Assembly (NCBI GenBank): GCA_019455245.1
Contig: JACFMR010000001.1
Coordinates: 1-64,000 of the forward strand
Origin: Opitutaceae bacterium
GTDB lineage: Bacteria > Verrucomicrobiota > Verrucomicrobiia > Opitutales > Opitutaceae
Length of the DNA stretch: 64,000 nt
Direction: 5' to 3'
In this document: piece by piece, positions 41,207 through 50,898 of the stretch
Layout: each line of letters opens with the position of its first letter
Position numbering within the stretch: position 1 is the stretch's first letter
Notes under the pieces: model-generated
Databases searched by the model: none
Told to the model about the DNA's origin: nothing
What the model saw: the letters and a program-made list of their open reading frames with translations, nothing else
Translations under genes and position numbers: made by a program

Positions 41207-41625
41207 GGGGACGATGCGGTTCGGCGCACCTTGGGGCGCGCGATGCCGCAGGTCGACCCCCGATGCGGGCCGACGCTCAATTATCAAAGTCGCCGGCGCC
41301 GGTTGACAGGCGGGCTAATCGCCCGCCACGCCGGCGTGCCGCTGCATGCGCAATCCGGCTTGGCACGAAGAGGTTGGGAGAATGAAGCCGCCGGAAGGTC
41401 ATCTTTTGTCAATCCGTGCGCATTGCTTGGCTTGGCGGCGATTCCGGATTGGCTCCGGGCCGGATATGCGCCTACGTTCGCCGTATGACCGCCTGCGCAG
41501 GCATCAACTTGAGAACGCGCCCTGTTCGGCCGTTCCGTTGCGACCCGGAGATTGTGTTACCCCGAGCCGTGGCAATGTCGGAGGACATGGCGCGGGCCTG
41601 AAACACTGAACCCAAGGAGAATCCC
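41207..41625. other. 419-base gap between trpB and the EF-G-like gene
   Basis: Divergent upstream region of both genes. It holds a hairpin GGCGGGC-taatc-GCCCGCC (41309-41327), followed by the palindrome ACGCCGGCGT, and a TTGACA (41303-41308) without a matching -10 box. Short frames inside are Arg-rich and unconvincing. I see no tryptophan-codon leader peptide and no recognisable riboswitch. Confidence 0.55.
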
Positions 41626-41628
41626 GTG
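41614..41628 (+). promoter_or_regulatory. strong ribosome-binding site fixing a GTG start
   Basis: AAGGAGA at 41614-41620 lies five bases before GTG 41626. No ATG nearby fits the alignment with other EF-G proteins, so this site decides the start. Confidence 0.8.
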
Positions 41629-43719
41629 GCTGACTATCGCGCTCCCCAAATCCGCAACTTCACCCTGGTCGGCCACGCCTCAGCGGGCAAGACCATGCTC
41701 GCCGAGGCCATGATGGCCTGCTGCAAGCAGATCGGCCGCATGGGCACGATCGAGTCCGGCACCACGGTGTCGGATTTTCACCAAAGTGAGAAGGACCACG
41801 GCATCTCGGTGCATGCCTCCGTGCTCACCGCCGAGTGGGCCGGCACCAAGCTCAACATCCTCGACGCCCCCGGCTACCAGGACTTCATCAGCGAGGCGCT
41901 GTGCGCGCTGCGCGTCGGCGACTTCGCCGTCATCGTGGTCAACGCCGCGCAGGGCGTGAGCGTGGGCACCGACAAGATGTGGCGCGCGGCCGACGCGTTC
42001 AACCTGCCGAAGATCCTGGTCGTGACGGGGCTCGACAAACCCAACACCAGTTTTGAGGCCGTGCTGGATCAGGCCCGCGACCATTTTGGCGCGCACCTGT
42101 TCCCCCTGACGCTGCCGGTGGATGAGGGGCCGGGTTTTCACCGGGTGCTCGACGTAATGCGCAGCGAGCTGGTGACCTACAAGACCGACGGTTCGGGCGA
42201 ATACACCGAGAACCCGGCTGAAGGCGAGCAGGCCGACCGGGTCAAGGCGCTGCACCGCCAGCTCATCGAGTATGTCGCCGAGGCGGACAACGAGCTGATG
42301 GAAAAATTCTTCGCCCAGGACGGACTGGACGAGGCGGAGCTTCGCGCCGGCCTGCACCGTGCGCTCGGGGAACAGGTGTTCGTGCCGGTCTTCGCGACCT
42401 CGACCGTCAACAACATCGGCGTGGCGCGCCTGCTCGACCACATCGCCAAGTACGAACTTTCGCCGGTTGATCACAAACAGGTGAGCGGACGCGATCCCGA
42501 CGGCAACACGGTGTCGGTGGATCTCGATGACCGCAATCCGGCGCTCTACGTGTTCAAGACGATGAACGAGCCCGGGGTGGGCGAGCTGTCGATGTTCCGC
42601 ATCTATGCCGGCGAGGTGACGACCGGCATGGAGCTCTACAATCCCGCGCGCAACTGCACCGAGCGGCTCGGCCAGCTCTACGTGCTGAACGGCCACAAAC
42701 GCACCGCCGTGCAGAAGCTGGTTGCCGGCGATCTCGGCGCCACCGTGAAGCTGCGCGACACGCACACCGGCAACACGCTTTGCACCCGCGCCCAGCCCGT
42801 GCTGCTGCCAGCGGTGCAGTTTCCCGCGCCCAACATCCACGGCGCGCTGGTCTGCGATTCGCCGGGTGATGAGGACAAATTTGCCGTCGGTCTCAACACC
42901 CTGGGCGACGAGGACCCGTCGTTCCGACACCGGGTGGACGATGAGATTCACCAGACCATCGTGTCGGGCCAGGGCGAGATTCACCTGCAGGTGACCTTGG
43001 AGCGGCTGAAGCGCCGGTTCGGCGTCAACGTGACCATGACCGAGCCGCGCATCCCGTATCGCGAGACGATCCGCGGCAAGGGCGAGTCGAAATACCGCCA
43101 CAAGAAACAGACCGGCGGCGCCGGCCAGTTCGCCGAGGTCTGGCTGCGCATCGAGCCGGGCGAACCGGGCAAGGGCGTGGACTTTCGCCAGACGCTGGTC
43201 GGCACCAATGTGGACCGCGTTTTTGTGCCGTCGGTGGAAAAAGGCGTGCGCACCGTTTGCAACGAGGGCGTGCTCGCGGGCTGCCGCATCGTGGACGTGA
43301 AGATCGAGTTTTACGACGGCAAGATGCACCCGGTGGACTCGAAGGACATCGCGTTCCAGGTCGCCGGTTACCACGCGTTCAAGGAAGCGTTCCAGCAGGC
43401 CAGGCCCTGCCTGCTCGAACCGGTCTACGAAGTGGCCGTCACCGCGCCGGAAGACTGCGTGGGCGATGTGCTGGGCGACCTGTCCTCGCGCCGCTCCCGC
43501 ATTCTCGGGGTCGAGGCCGACGGGCATTTCCAGGTCATCCGCGCCCACGTGCCGCAACGCGAACTGCACCATTACAGCACGCGCCTGCGCTCGCTGACCG
43601 CGAGCCGGGGTTCACACACGGAGACTTTCTCCTCCTACGAGCGCGTGCCCGGCGAACTGGAGCAGACCATCATCACCGAGGCCCGGGCCGCCCGGACCAA
43701 CGGCAACGGCGGACGCTGA
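41626..43719 (+). CDS. divergent elongation factor G paralogue
   Basis: 697 residues, full EF-G length with five domains. G1 GHASAGKT (16-23), switch I region GTTVSDFHQSEKDHGIS, G3 DAPG (80-83). The G4 guanine-specificity motif, NKxD in EF-G, is here TGLD (134-137), so Asn and Lys are both lost. Domain IV is present (KKQTGGAGQFAEVWLRIEPG), as is the C-terminal GDVLGDLSSRRSRILGVEAD of domain V, ending in a tail NGNGGR. It is probably a non-canonical GTPase acting on the ribosome, perhaps an EF-G2-like recycling or stress factor, and not the housekeeping fusA, since no rps/tuf genes surround it. Confidence 0.85.
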   Translation: MADYRAPQIRNFTLVGHASAGKTMLAEAMMACCKQIGRMGTIESGTTVSDFHQSEKDHGISVHASVLTAEWAGTKLNILDAPGYQDFISEALCALRVGDFAVIVVNAAQGVSVGTDKMWRAADAFNLPKILVVTGLDKPNTSFEAVLDQARDHFGAHLFPLTLPVDEGPGFHRVLDVMRSELVTYKTDGSGEYTENPAEGEQADRVKALHRQLIEYVAEADNELMEKFFAQDGLDEAELRAGLHRALGEQVFVPVFATSTVNNIGVARLLDHIAKYELSPVDHKQVSGRDPDGNTVSVDLDDRNPALYVFKTMNEPGVGELSMFRIYAGEVTTGMELYNPARNCTERLGQLYVLNGHKRTAVQKLVAGDLGATVKLRDTHTGNTLCTRAQPVLLPAVQFPAPNIHGALVCDSPGDEDKFAVGLNTLGDEDPSFRHRVDDEIHQTIVSGQGEIHLQVTLERLKRRFGVNVTMTEPRIPYRETIRGKGESKYRHKKQTGGAGQFAEVWLRIEPGEPGKGVDFRQTLVGTNVDRVFVPSVEKGVRTVCNEGVLAGCRIVDVKIEFYDGKMHPVDSKDIAFQVAGYHAFKEAFQQARPCLLEPVYEVAVTAPEDCVGDVLGDLSSRRSRILGVEADGHFQVIRAHVPQRELHHYSTRLRSLTASRGSHTETFSSYERVPGELEQTIITEARAARTNGNGGR

Positions 43720-43747
43720 GCGGCGCGGGCAGGGCGACGCTTCATAA

Positions 43748-43769
43748 CACCGCCCCGGTCGGGGCGGTG
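43748..43769. terminator. strong hairpin between convergent genes
   Basis: CACCGCCCC-GGTC-GGGGCGGTG, a perfect 9-bp GC stem, lies between the convergent EF-G-like and BNR-propeller genes. Neither side has a T-run, so it may need a factor or act as a barrier for both transcripts. Confidence 0.5.
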
Positions 43770-43805
43770 ATCAGGACGCATGGGCGGACCGGAAGGGCCC
43801 GGCGC

Positions 43806-46724
43806 TCAATCGCGGGCGGTGCGGCCGAAAACGAAATCCGCGCCATACGCGCCGTGGAGCCCGGCATCCTGCCAGGTCCGGCCGCCGTCATCGCTGCAGA
43901 AGGAGCCTTCCTCAAAGGTGGAGACCCACAGGCGGCTGCGATGCTCGGGATCGAACGCGAGGACAAACACGCGCCGGTTGGGCAAGCCTGCGCTGCGGTC
44001 CACCCAGGTCCGGCCCGCGTCGGTGGACACCCGCACGCCGGCTTCCCAGCCGCCGATCGCCATCAGCGCGGGATCGTGGCAACCCAGGGCCGCGGCATAG
44101 AGCTGGGCGGTCGCGGTCGCGGGGTCCGTGGGTTGCCATGCCGCACCGGCATCGGTGGAGAGCCAGGCCCCCCGGCCGAGCGTGGTGGCGAGCATGATCT
44201 GCGGCCGAACGGGACTTTGCCGCAGCCGCGTGATCGTGGCGCGGGGAAAATCGAGCCGGGTCCAGGTTCGCGCGGCATCAACCGATGCGTAGAGCCCTTC
44301 CTCCATTCCCAGCAACACGCGGCCGGCCTGCTGGCGGTCCGCAATCAGGGTCTGCCCGTAGAGCCGGTCCAAGCCGTGTTGCGTGCGCGACCAGGTCTGC
44401 CCCGCGTCCTCGGAACGCAGCGGCCCCCACATGGTGGCGGCGTAAACGAGGTCGGGATTGCCCGCATCGAACTCAATCGCGCGCACGTCGGCCGTTTCCC
44501 AACCGGTGGTCTTGCGCCACGTGCGGCCGTGATCGGCCGTGCGCACCACGCCGTCGGCCGAGGCGATCAGCCGGATGGCGGGATTATGCGGATGAATCGC
44601 CAACGTCGCCACGCCCAGAATCCGCGGGCCGGTGTGAACCCATGCGCCCGTTGCCTGTCGTTCATACAACCCCGAGTCGGTCGGTGTCGCGGTGTTCTGC
44701 TGGGCCTTGGTCATGCTCAACGCGGCATAATGCACCGGCCGGGTGGAAGCCGGCATGGCGGCAGCCACGGACGGCGGCGCCGGCGGCGGGACGGAATCAC
44801 GGACGGGCTTTTGAAAATCGAGCACATGGGTTTCGCCCTCATGCTGCAGCACCAACTGCCGGCTGCCCACCGCGGCATGCGCGAAAGGACTGTCGAACAG
44901 CGGCCAGTTCGCGTAGTCCACCGGGGTCGCGTTTATCCGGGGGACGTCACCGTAACGTGCATGAATTTTCGTGCCGTCCAACGCGGTAAACGTGACCTCC
45001 GGGGTCGGCATCAGGTCAAAGGCGAGGGGTAGCGCCCGCACGGCCGCTTGGAATGCGGCGAACGAAGGGAAGTCGCGGGCGGCGGCGACCTGCACGATGT
45101 AGCCGTTTTGCCCGGCCTCGCTGACATAGCAGCGGTGCCCCGTGCCCCATTCCTCGAAATCGCCGCTGACAAGAATGCCGCCGGCGCCGCCGCCGAGGAA
45201 GCCGGTCCAGTCGTTCGGCCGCCATTGCCCGCGCACAAAAGGCCGGCACGCGATGTAAACAGGCCCGCCCTGGGTGAAAATCCAACCGGAGGTATCCTCC
45301 GTCGTGTGCTCCAGGTCGCGGGAGAAAAAGAGCGTGGTGTGATGAAAGAGCGCGCCGGGCGGGATGTCCTGCAACGCGATGAGCGCGCAGCCGCTTTGCA
45401 CGATCTGCTCGTGGGGTGAGCCGCCGGCCAGCTTGTCCGGCGAGTCGTAGTCCGCCTTCGAGCGCGTGATCAGGTCGGTGACGACCGCGGGATCGACCGG
45501 AAAATACATGCTGCCCTCCACGGACGACGCGTAGGGCTGGATGCCGAAAAACGACGGGCACCGCATGATCGCGTTTTCGGTGCGCCAGATCAGACCCCAG
45601 GTCTGCTGCTGGATCGGTTGCAACAAACCGCCCTGGGACGAGCCCAGAATGAAATCCCGGTCCACGTAGTTGTATTTGTAAACCGGCACGGTGCGCTTGT
45701 CATCAATCACAAACGAGTCCGGCCCGGCATGGCGCATGCGCCAGCGGGTGCGCTTGCGTTCCAGCCCCACGTAGGGCCGGCCGCGGGCGCGGGCGATGCG
45801 CTCAAGGATCGGCGGGGGCTCGTAGCCACTGAGGGCGATCAGCTTGGCGCCGCGCTCCGGCAGTTCGTCGCGGAGCTGGTGCCGCGTCACCTGCCGTTCA
45901 CCCGCCTCATACTCGCCGAGGCCGAACAGCAACCAGCCGAGGGCGGCGGCCGCCGTGCGGGCCGGGGCGATGATGTGGCGTGGATACACGCGGCTGTGCG
46001 CCCCGCCGTAGAGCCCGTCCAGCGTCTCCACCGCGTAGTCGTAAAGAATGTAATCCAGCATCATCTTTGCCCGGTGGCGAAAGACGGGGTCTTGCGCCCA
46101 GCCGGCCAGCAGCGCCAGCCCGACCGCGTATTCCTCGATGTAGTTGGGCGAATCGTATTCGCCCTGGCCGTAGCCGGTGGTGACATCGATCCAGTGTTCG
46201 ATGTAGCTTTGGGCCTCGGCCATGTTCTCCGCCGAGGACCGGCCGTTGAACCAGCACTCCGGCCCCGCATCGGGGCAGGTTTGCGCCGCGAGATAATAGC
46301 TCGCATAACTGAGCAGCCAGTGGTTCTCGGTGTCGCCGCGGCTCGGCCAGTAGGTGCGCCACAGTTCGGCGATGCGGGCGCGCCGTGCGGAGTCCAGATG
46401 GGAGCCACCCACCAGCATCACGGTCACGGTGGGATACGCCCAAAACATGTTCGCGGAAGGGGTGTCGCGGTCGAGCCGCTCGAGCCGGGCCAGCGCCGCC
46501 TCGACGTTTTCGCCCCGCTGCAAACACGCCGCGATGTCGAACTTGCTGCCCCGGGTCGGATCACCGGGCACCACGGCGGCGACTGCCTCTCTCAGAATGA
46601 ACTCCCGCCGGGCTTGGTAGCGGCGCACAATGGCCTCCGTGGACAAATCGGGCAGAGCGGCGGCAATGCCGGGCGGTGCTTGGATGACAGGAGACGGATT
46701 TGTGGCGTTTGCGGCGGAGAGCAT
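43806..46724 (-). CDS. large protein with a helical-barrel-like N-terminus and a BNR/sortilin-like beta-propeller C-terminus
   Basis: 972 residues. Residues about 20-620 are rich in aromatic helices (ENHWLLSYASYYLAAQTCPD; GEYDSPNYIEEYAVGLALLA; GGAHSRVYPRHIIAPARTAA) and end in beta-rich sequence, the layout of (alpha/alpha)6-toroid polysaccharide lyases such as heparinase II/III-like proteins. From about 690, at least five BNR-type repeats follow, each with an Asp-box like SADGVVRTADHGRTW, SEDAGQTW, STDAGRTW and SDDGGRTW, making a propeller. No signal peptide is evident from the ATG at 46724. I do not know a named family for the whole; the enzyme role is inferred. It ends against the EF-G-like gene. 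Confidence 0.65.
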   Translation of the reverse strand: MLSAANATNPSPVIQAPPGIAAALPDLSTEAIVRRYQARREFILREAVAAVVPGDPTRGSKFDIAACLQRGENVEAALARLERLDRDTPSANMFWAYPTVTVMLVGGSHLDSARRARIAELWRTYWPSRGDTENHWLLSYASYYLAAQTCPDAGPECWFNGRSSAENMAEAQSYIEHWIDVTTGYGQGEYDSPNYIEEYAVGLALLAGWAQDPVFRHRAKMMLDYILYDYAVETLDGLYGGAHSRVYPRHIIAPARTAAAALGWLLFGLGEYEAGERQVTRHQLRDELPERGAKLIALSGYEPPPILERIARARGRPYVGLERKRTRWRMRHAGPDSFVIDDKRTVPVYKYNYVDRDFILGSSQGGLLQPIQQQTWGLIWRTENAIMRCPSFFGIQPYASSVEGSMYFPVDPAVVTDLITRSKADYDSPDKLAGGSPHEQIVQSGCALIALQDIPPGALFHHTTLFFSRDLEHTTEDTSGWIFTQGGPVYIACRPFVRGQWRPNDWTGFLGGGAGGILVSGDFEEWGTGHRCYVSEAGQNGYIVQVAAARDFPSFAAFQAAVRALPLAFDLMPTPEVTFTALDGTKIHARYGDVPRINATPVDYANWPLFDSPFAHAAVGSRQLVLQHEGETHVLDFQKPVRDSVPPPAPPSVAAAMPASTRPVHYAALSMTKAQQNTATPTDSGLYERQATGAWVHTGPRILGVATLAIHPHNPAIRLIASADGVVRTADHGRTWRKTTGWETADVRAIEFDAGNPDLVYAATMWGPLRSEDAGQTWSRTQHGLDRLYGQTLIADRQQAGRVLLGMEEGLYASVDAARTWTRLDFPRATITRLRQSPVRPQIMLATTLGRGAWLSTDAGAAWQPTDPATATAQLYAAALGCHDPALMAIGGWEAGVRVSTDAGRTWVDRSAGLPNRRVFVLAFDPEHRSRLWVSTFEEGSFCSDDGGRTWQDAGLHGAYGADFVFGRTARD

Positions 46725-46949
46725 GCACCGAGGCTGATTTTCACCTTTGGCCGTTCAATGCCAAACAGGTTTGAATAAACACGCGCCGGGTGACCGACCG
46801 CGCAATCAAACGATTGCGGCATTCGCCGGGCCAGAAAACCGGATCGTCCTCGGGCGCTTGCACCGGCCGCGGGCGTCGTGCCCGAAGGTTCCCACGATGC
46901 CGCCCGGCGCGGTTGACGCCGGGACGGCGCGACGGCATCACGCTTGCCC

Positions 46950-48509
46950 ATGTCTGATTCCACGACCCCGGCGTTGCCGCAGCGCGGTATATTTCAGCGC
47001 TTCCTCGACCTGATCGAATGGGTGGGCAACGCGTTGCCGAATCCCGCCACGCTCTTCGCCCTGTTGGCCGGTTTGGTGGTGCTGCTCTCCGGCCTGTTGC
47101 ATGCGCTGGGCATCGAGGTGGTCAATCCGGCCAACCACCAAACGGTCGGCGTGGTCAGTTTGCTGACGGTCGAGGGACTGCACCGCATGATCATGGCGGC
47201 GGTGACGAATTTCACCGGCTTTGCCCCGATCGGCACCGTGTTGGTGGCAATCCTCGGCATCGCGGTCGCCGAGTCGTCCGGTTTGATCGGTGCGTGTCTG
47301 CGGGTGACGGTCAACAAGGCGCCGCCGGCCGCGCTGACCGCGGTCATCGTGTTTGCGGGTGTGATGTCCAACGTGGGCAGCGATGTGGGCTATGTGCTGC
47401 TGATCCCGCTGGCGGGGGCGATCTTCGCGGCGGTGGGCCGCCATCCGGTGGCGGGCATCGCCGCGGCGTTTGCCGGGGTCTCGGGCGGCTTCAGCGCGAA
47501 TTTGCTGCCCGGCACCATCGATGTGCTGGTGGGCGGCATCACGCAGGAATCGGCCCGCATGTTGGTGGCGGACTACACCGTGCTGCCCACCGCCAATTAC
47601 TACTTCATGGTCGCAGCCACGTTCGTGGTGACGGCGGCCGGCACGTGGATCACCGACCGCGTGGTTGAGCCGCGGCTCGGGCGTCCCCCCGGCATGGAAA
47701 CCGGAGCCAGCCGGGTCGAGCAATTGAGCGACTTGGAGAAACGCGGTCTGCGCTTCGCCGGCGTGGCCACGCTGGTGATGACCGTGTTGGTGGTCTGGGG
47801 CGTGCTGCCGATCGGATCGGTGCCGTTGGCCGGTTTCCTGTTGGATCCCGTGAACCCGGCCTTCACGCACTCGGTGTTCATGCGCGGGCTGGTGGTGTTC
47901 ATTTGTCTCGCGGGCATGATTCTCGGCATCGCCTACGGGCTGGGGGCGCGCACCATTCGCAACGACAACGACGTCATTGCCGGCATGTCGAAATCCATGG
48001 CGACAATGGGTTCGTATCTCGTGCTGATGTTTTTCTGCGCGCAGTTCGTGAACTATTTCGCGTGGACGAATCTGGGAACCATCACGGCGGTGAAAGGCGC
48101 GGAACTGTTGCAGGCCTCGGGGCTCGGACCCGCGCCGCTGACGGTGGCGGTGATCATTTTCACGGCTTTCATCAACCTGTTCATCGGCAGTGCGTCGGCG
48201 AAATGGACGCTGCTGGGGCCGGTGCTGGTGCCGATGTTCATGCTGGTCGGCTACTCGCCGGAATTCGTGCAGGCGGCGTATCGGGTCGGCGACAGCTGCA
48301 CGAACATCATCACGCCGCTGATGGTTTATTTCCCGCTCGTGCTGACCTTCGCACAGAAATACGCGCCGCAAACCGGCATTGGCACGCTCATTTCGCTGAT
48401 GATGCCGTATTCCATCGGATTCATGATCCTGTGGTCCCTGCTGCTGGTGTTGTGGATCATGACCGGCTGGCCGCTCGGTCCGGGTGCACCGATGTTCATC
48501 ACGCTGTGA
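46950..48509 (+). CDS. AbgT-family transporter
   Basis: 519 residues from the ATG at 46950. About 11-13 membrane helices; the conserved NALPNPATLFALL near the start, GVMSNVGSDVGYVLLIPL, and FINLFIGSASAKWTLLGPVL then MLVGYSPEFVQAAYRVGDSC fit AbgT (p-aminobenzoyl-glutamate / MtrF) transporters closely. These inner-membrane proteins import aminobenzoyl-glutamate or export sulfonamide-type drugs using the proton or sodium gradient. No abgA/abgB peptidase genes are adjacent. It converges with the PL11 gene across 90 bases lacking a clear T-rich terminator. Confidence 0.92.
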   Translation: MSDSTTPALPQRGIFQRFLDLIEWVGNALPNPATLFALLAGLVVLLSGLLHALGIEVVNPANHQTVGVVSLLTVEGLHRMIMAAVTNFTGFAPIGTVLVAILGIAVAESSGLIGACLRVTVNKAPPAALTAVIVFAGVMSNVGSDVGYVLLIPLAGAIFAAVGRHPVAGIAAAFAGVSGGFSANLLPGTIDVLVGGITQESARMLVADYTVLPTANYYFMVAATFVVTAAGTWITDRVVEPRLGRPPGMETGASRVEQLSDLEKRGLRFAGVATLVMTVLVVWGVLPIGSVPLAGFLLDPVNPAFTHSVFMRGLVVFICLAGMILGIAYGLGARTIRNDNDVIAGMSKSMATMGSYLVLMFFCAQFVNYFAWTNLGTITAVKGAELLQASGLGPAPLTVAVIIFTAFINLFIGSASAKWTLLGPVLVPMFMLVGYSPEFVQAAYRVGDSCTNIITPLMVYFPLVLTFAQKYAPQTGIGTLISLMMPYSIGFMILWSLLLVLWIMTGWPLGPGAPMFITL

Positions 48510-48599
48510 GGCGGATCGGCCGGGCCGCCAGTGAGTGACATGACGGCGCGCCTGGCAGTCGCGCCCTACCTCGGACAATTCCTTTCAGCAGTCCATTAG

Positions 48600-50645
48600 C
48601 TACGGACGATCGGGATAGCGGATGGCGGGCGGCGCGGGCAACGGCGCGGATTCGTCGAGATAAAAGCCCGGGTGCGGCGGCTGGTTGTAGGCGACGTTCT
48701 GCCAGGCGATGGCGAGGCGGTATTGCGGATCGTGCATCAGCGTGAACAGCCGGTGCGGCGTGGGAATCGTGCTGGTGTAGATGCGCAGCTCGCGGTTGTC
48801 GCGGGTGCGCCAGACGACTTCCTCGCGCCAATCGCCCCAGAGATCGGCGCTGATGGCGGGCGTGGCCTTGGTGCCGTTGTTTGCAATGGAAGCGTGGGCG
48901 ACGAGCAACGGCTCGACGGTTTCGGTCGCCCAGTTCCATTTGAGGATGCGGTTCTGATCGAGCAGTTCGCGCAGCAGGTCGCCGTCCCAGTAGATGCCGA
49001 AGTTGACGGGCAGGTTGCGCGGGCGCTGGGCCACGACTTTGAGGCCGGTGACATCGTAGATACCGTCCATGCCGGCACCCGCGGCCCAGAACTCGGCGCC
49101 GGGGAAACGCGGATCGATGTTCATGGCGTTGCCGCGACCGGGACCTTCGCCGCGGTCGTCGCCGGCGTCGGCGGCCTTGACCGAGGGAATGGTGAACAGC
49201 GCTTGGCCGGTGGCGGCGGCGCGCAGGCTCATGCCCTGGGCGTCGAAACGTTCCTGAATGGTGAATACTTCCAGACCGGGATGCGCCGGCGCGAGATCGC
49301 CGGTATGCAGCGCATCACCGTGGCCCCAACCGGTGGAGTACAACCCGGAGCCGTCGTCATCGACGACCATGGCCCCGTAGATGATTTCGTCGCGACCGTC
49401 GTTATCGACGTCGGCGACGGAGAGATTGTGGTTGCCCTGGCCGCGCCACGGATTGGAGGCGTCGGGCGGCCCGAGTTTGTCGCTGTCGAAGATCCAACGT
49501 GAAGTCAGCTTGCCGTCGCGCCAATCCCAGGCGGCGAGCACGGTGCGGGTGTAATAACCGCGGCACATGACCAAACTGGGCAGCTGTCCGTCGAGCACCG
49601 CGACCGCGGCGAGAAAACGATCGGAACGGTTGCCGTAGCCGTCGCCCCAAATCGCGCTGGCCTGCTCGGGTGTCGGATCGTTGGTCTCAGGATGACGGCC
49701 GGGAATGTAATCCGCGGTGGCGAGGGCCGCGCCGGTGCGGCCGTCGAAAACAGTGAGATATTCTGGTCCGCGCAGGATGCGTCCGGCGAGGCCGGCGACG
49801 AGACCCTGCGGGGTGCGCGTGGCGCCGGTGCGGTCGGTCGTCGGCACGGCGGCGCCGACGGGTTCGCGCCAGTCGGCCGCCGGATCGCCGATCACAATGC
49901 CGGTGCCGTCGATGGTCCCGTCGGCGGTTTTGCACGCAACCTCGGCGCGACCGTCACCATCGAGATCGTAAACCATGAACTGCGTGTAGTGCGCGCCTTC
50001 GCGGATGTTTTTGCCGAGGTCGATGGTCCAGAGCAGCGTGCCGTCGAGTTTGTAGGCCTGCAGCCGGGTGGTGCCGGTGAAGCCGCCCTGCGAGTTGTCG
50101 CGCGGCGTGTGTTCCTGCTTGAGCACGATCTCGTATTGGCCGTCGCCATCGAGATCGCCGAGCGAGGCGTCGCCCGGCGTGTAGCCCGCGGGCGTCTGCA
50201 ACGGCACGGCATGATAGGGCAGCGGTGCCGCGTTGGCCGGCAGGGTGTAAGCGGCGCTGGCGGCGCCTTCCTGTCCGTCCTGCACCGGCCGCACGTGATA
50301 ACGGGTGGTGCGCTCCAGCCGCGCTGTCGCATCGATGAACCAAGTCGGCCCCGTCAGCGGCTCGGCATTGAGGCGGACCGTGCCCGCCAGGCGATCCGGC
50401 CCTGACTGTCCGTAAACCGGCACGGCGGGATCGCCGGCGGCGGTTTCGCGATACAGGTTGAAAGCGAGGCCGGCGGGATCGGTGGCGAACAACCGCCACG
50501 ACACGAAGACGCGGCCGTCAGGCTGGTGGACGGCGACCACGCCGCGATCAAGGCGCTCCATCAGGCGTGGCGCCGGCGTGGCATGCGTCAGTACGGGGCA
50601 GAGCAAAAGCACGGCGGGCAAAATGAAGCGGAACATGGAGGTCAT
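48600..50645 (-). CDS. secreted rhamnogalacturonan lyase (PL11)
   Basis: 681 residues from the ATG at 50645 (a second ATG at 50636). MTSMFRFILPAVLLLCPVLT then HA is a signal peptide. PAPRLMERLDRGVVAVHQPD and the FNLYRET region start the PL11 fold. An eight-bladed propeller with Ca-binding loops follows (GDLDGDGQYEIVLKQEH; VYDLDGDGRAEVACKTADGT; VADVDNDGRDEIIYGAMVVD), ending with DPQYRLAIAWQNVAYNQPPH. PL11 enzymes cut the rhamnose-galacturonate bond of rhamnogalacturonan I by beta-elimination. Divergent from the oxidoreductase/ABC-importer operon, with 253 bases between. Confidence 0.93.
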   Translation of the reverse strand: MTSMFRFILPAVLLLCPVLTHATPAPRLMERLDRGVVAVHQPDGRVFVSWRLFATDPAGLAFNLYRETAAGDPAVPVYGQSGPDRLAGTVRLNAEPLTGPTWFIDATARLERTTRYHVRPVQDGQEGAASAAYTLPANAAPLPYHAVPLQTPAGYTPGDASLGDLDGDGQYEIVLKQEHTPRDNSQGGFTGTTRLQAYKLDGTLLWTIDLGKNIREGAHYTQFMVYDLDGDGRAEVACKTADGTIDGTGIVIGDPAADWREPVGAAVPTTDRTGATRTPQGLVAGLAGRILRGPEYLTVFDGRTGAALATADYIPGRHPETNDPTPEQASAIWGDGYGNRSDRFLAAVAVLDGQLPSLVMCRGYYTRTVLAAWDWRDGKLTSRWIFDSDKLGPPDASNPWRGQGNHNLSVADVDNDGRDEIIYGAMVVDDDGSGLYSTGWGHGDALHTGDLAPAHPGLEVFTIQERFDAQGMSLRAAATGQALFTIPSVKAADAGDDRGEGPGRGNAMNIDPRFPGAEFWAAGAGMDGIYDVTGLKVVAQRPRNLPVNFGIYWDGDLLRELLDQNRILKWNWATETVEPLLVAHASIANNGTKATPAISADLWGDWREEVVWRTRDNRELRIYTSTIPTPHRLFTLMHDPQYRLAIAWQNVAYNQPPHPGFYLDESAPLPAPPAIRYPDRP

Positions 50646-50727
50646 GACGGGGAGCCAGAGACGGGTGGGTGGGCGAAGGCGTGAGCAAAAGAGAAGCAAT
50701 CCCGCGGATTGTCACCGATGCACTTGC

Positions 50728-50737
50728 TCGGACTGTC
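50728..50737. promoter_or_regulatory. TCGGACTGTC box shared with the TonB-receptor upstream region
   Basis: This 10-mer lies in the divergent upstream region of the PL11 lyase and the importer operon. An identical copy occurs at 56708-56717, ahead of the TonB-dependent receptor. Possibly half of a common operator; two copies are not proof. Confidence 0.3.
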
Positions 50738-50898
50738 AAGAACCGGGCAGGTGGCGTTGATGCAGCCAGTGCGCAGATTCGCGATGCCGGGTTTCCGGCT
50801 TCACGGATGAGCAACCACCCAACGTTCCCCTGCCATCACTTCCGCCTGCAATCTGCCCGCGCCGTCGCGCCGCAGGTCGCCCCACACCCTGACATCGC

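Noticed and set aside
46741..46941. Tat-like RSVTRRVFIQT peptide upstream of the BNR-propeller gene
   Set aside because: It is in a different frame from the propeller gene and stops before it; no single base change joins the two without further stops.
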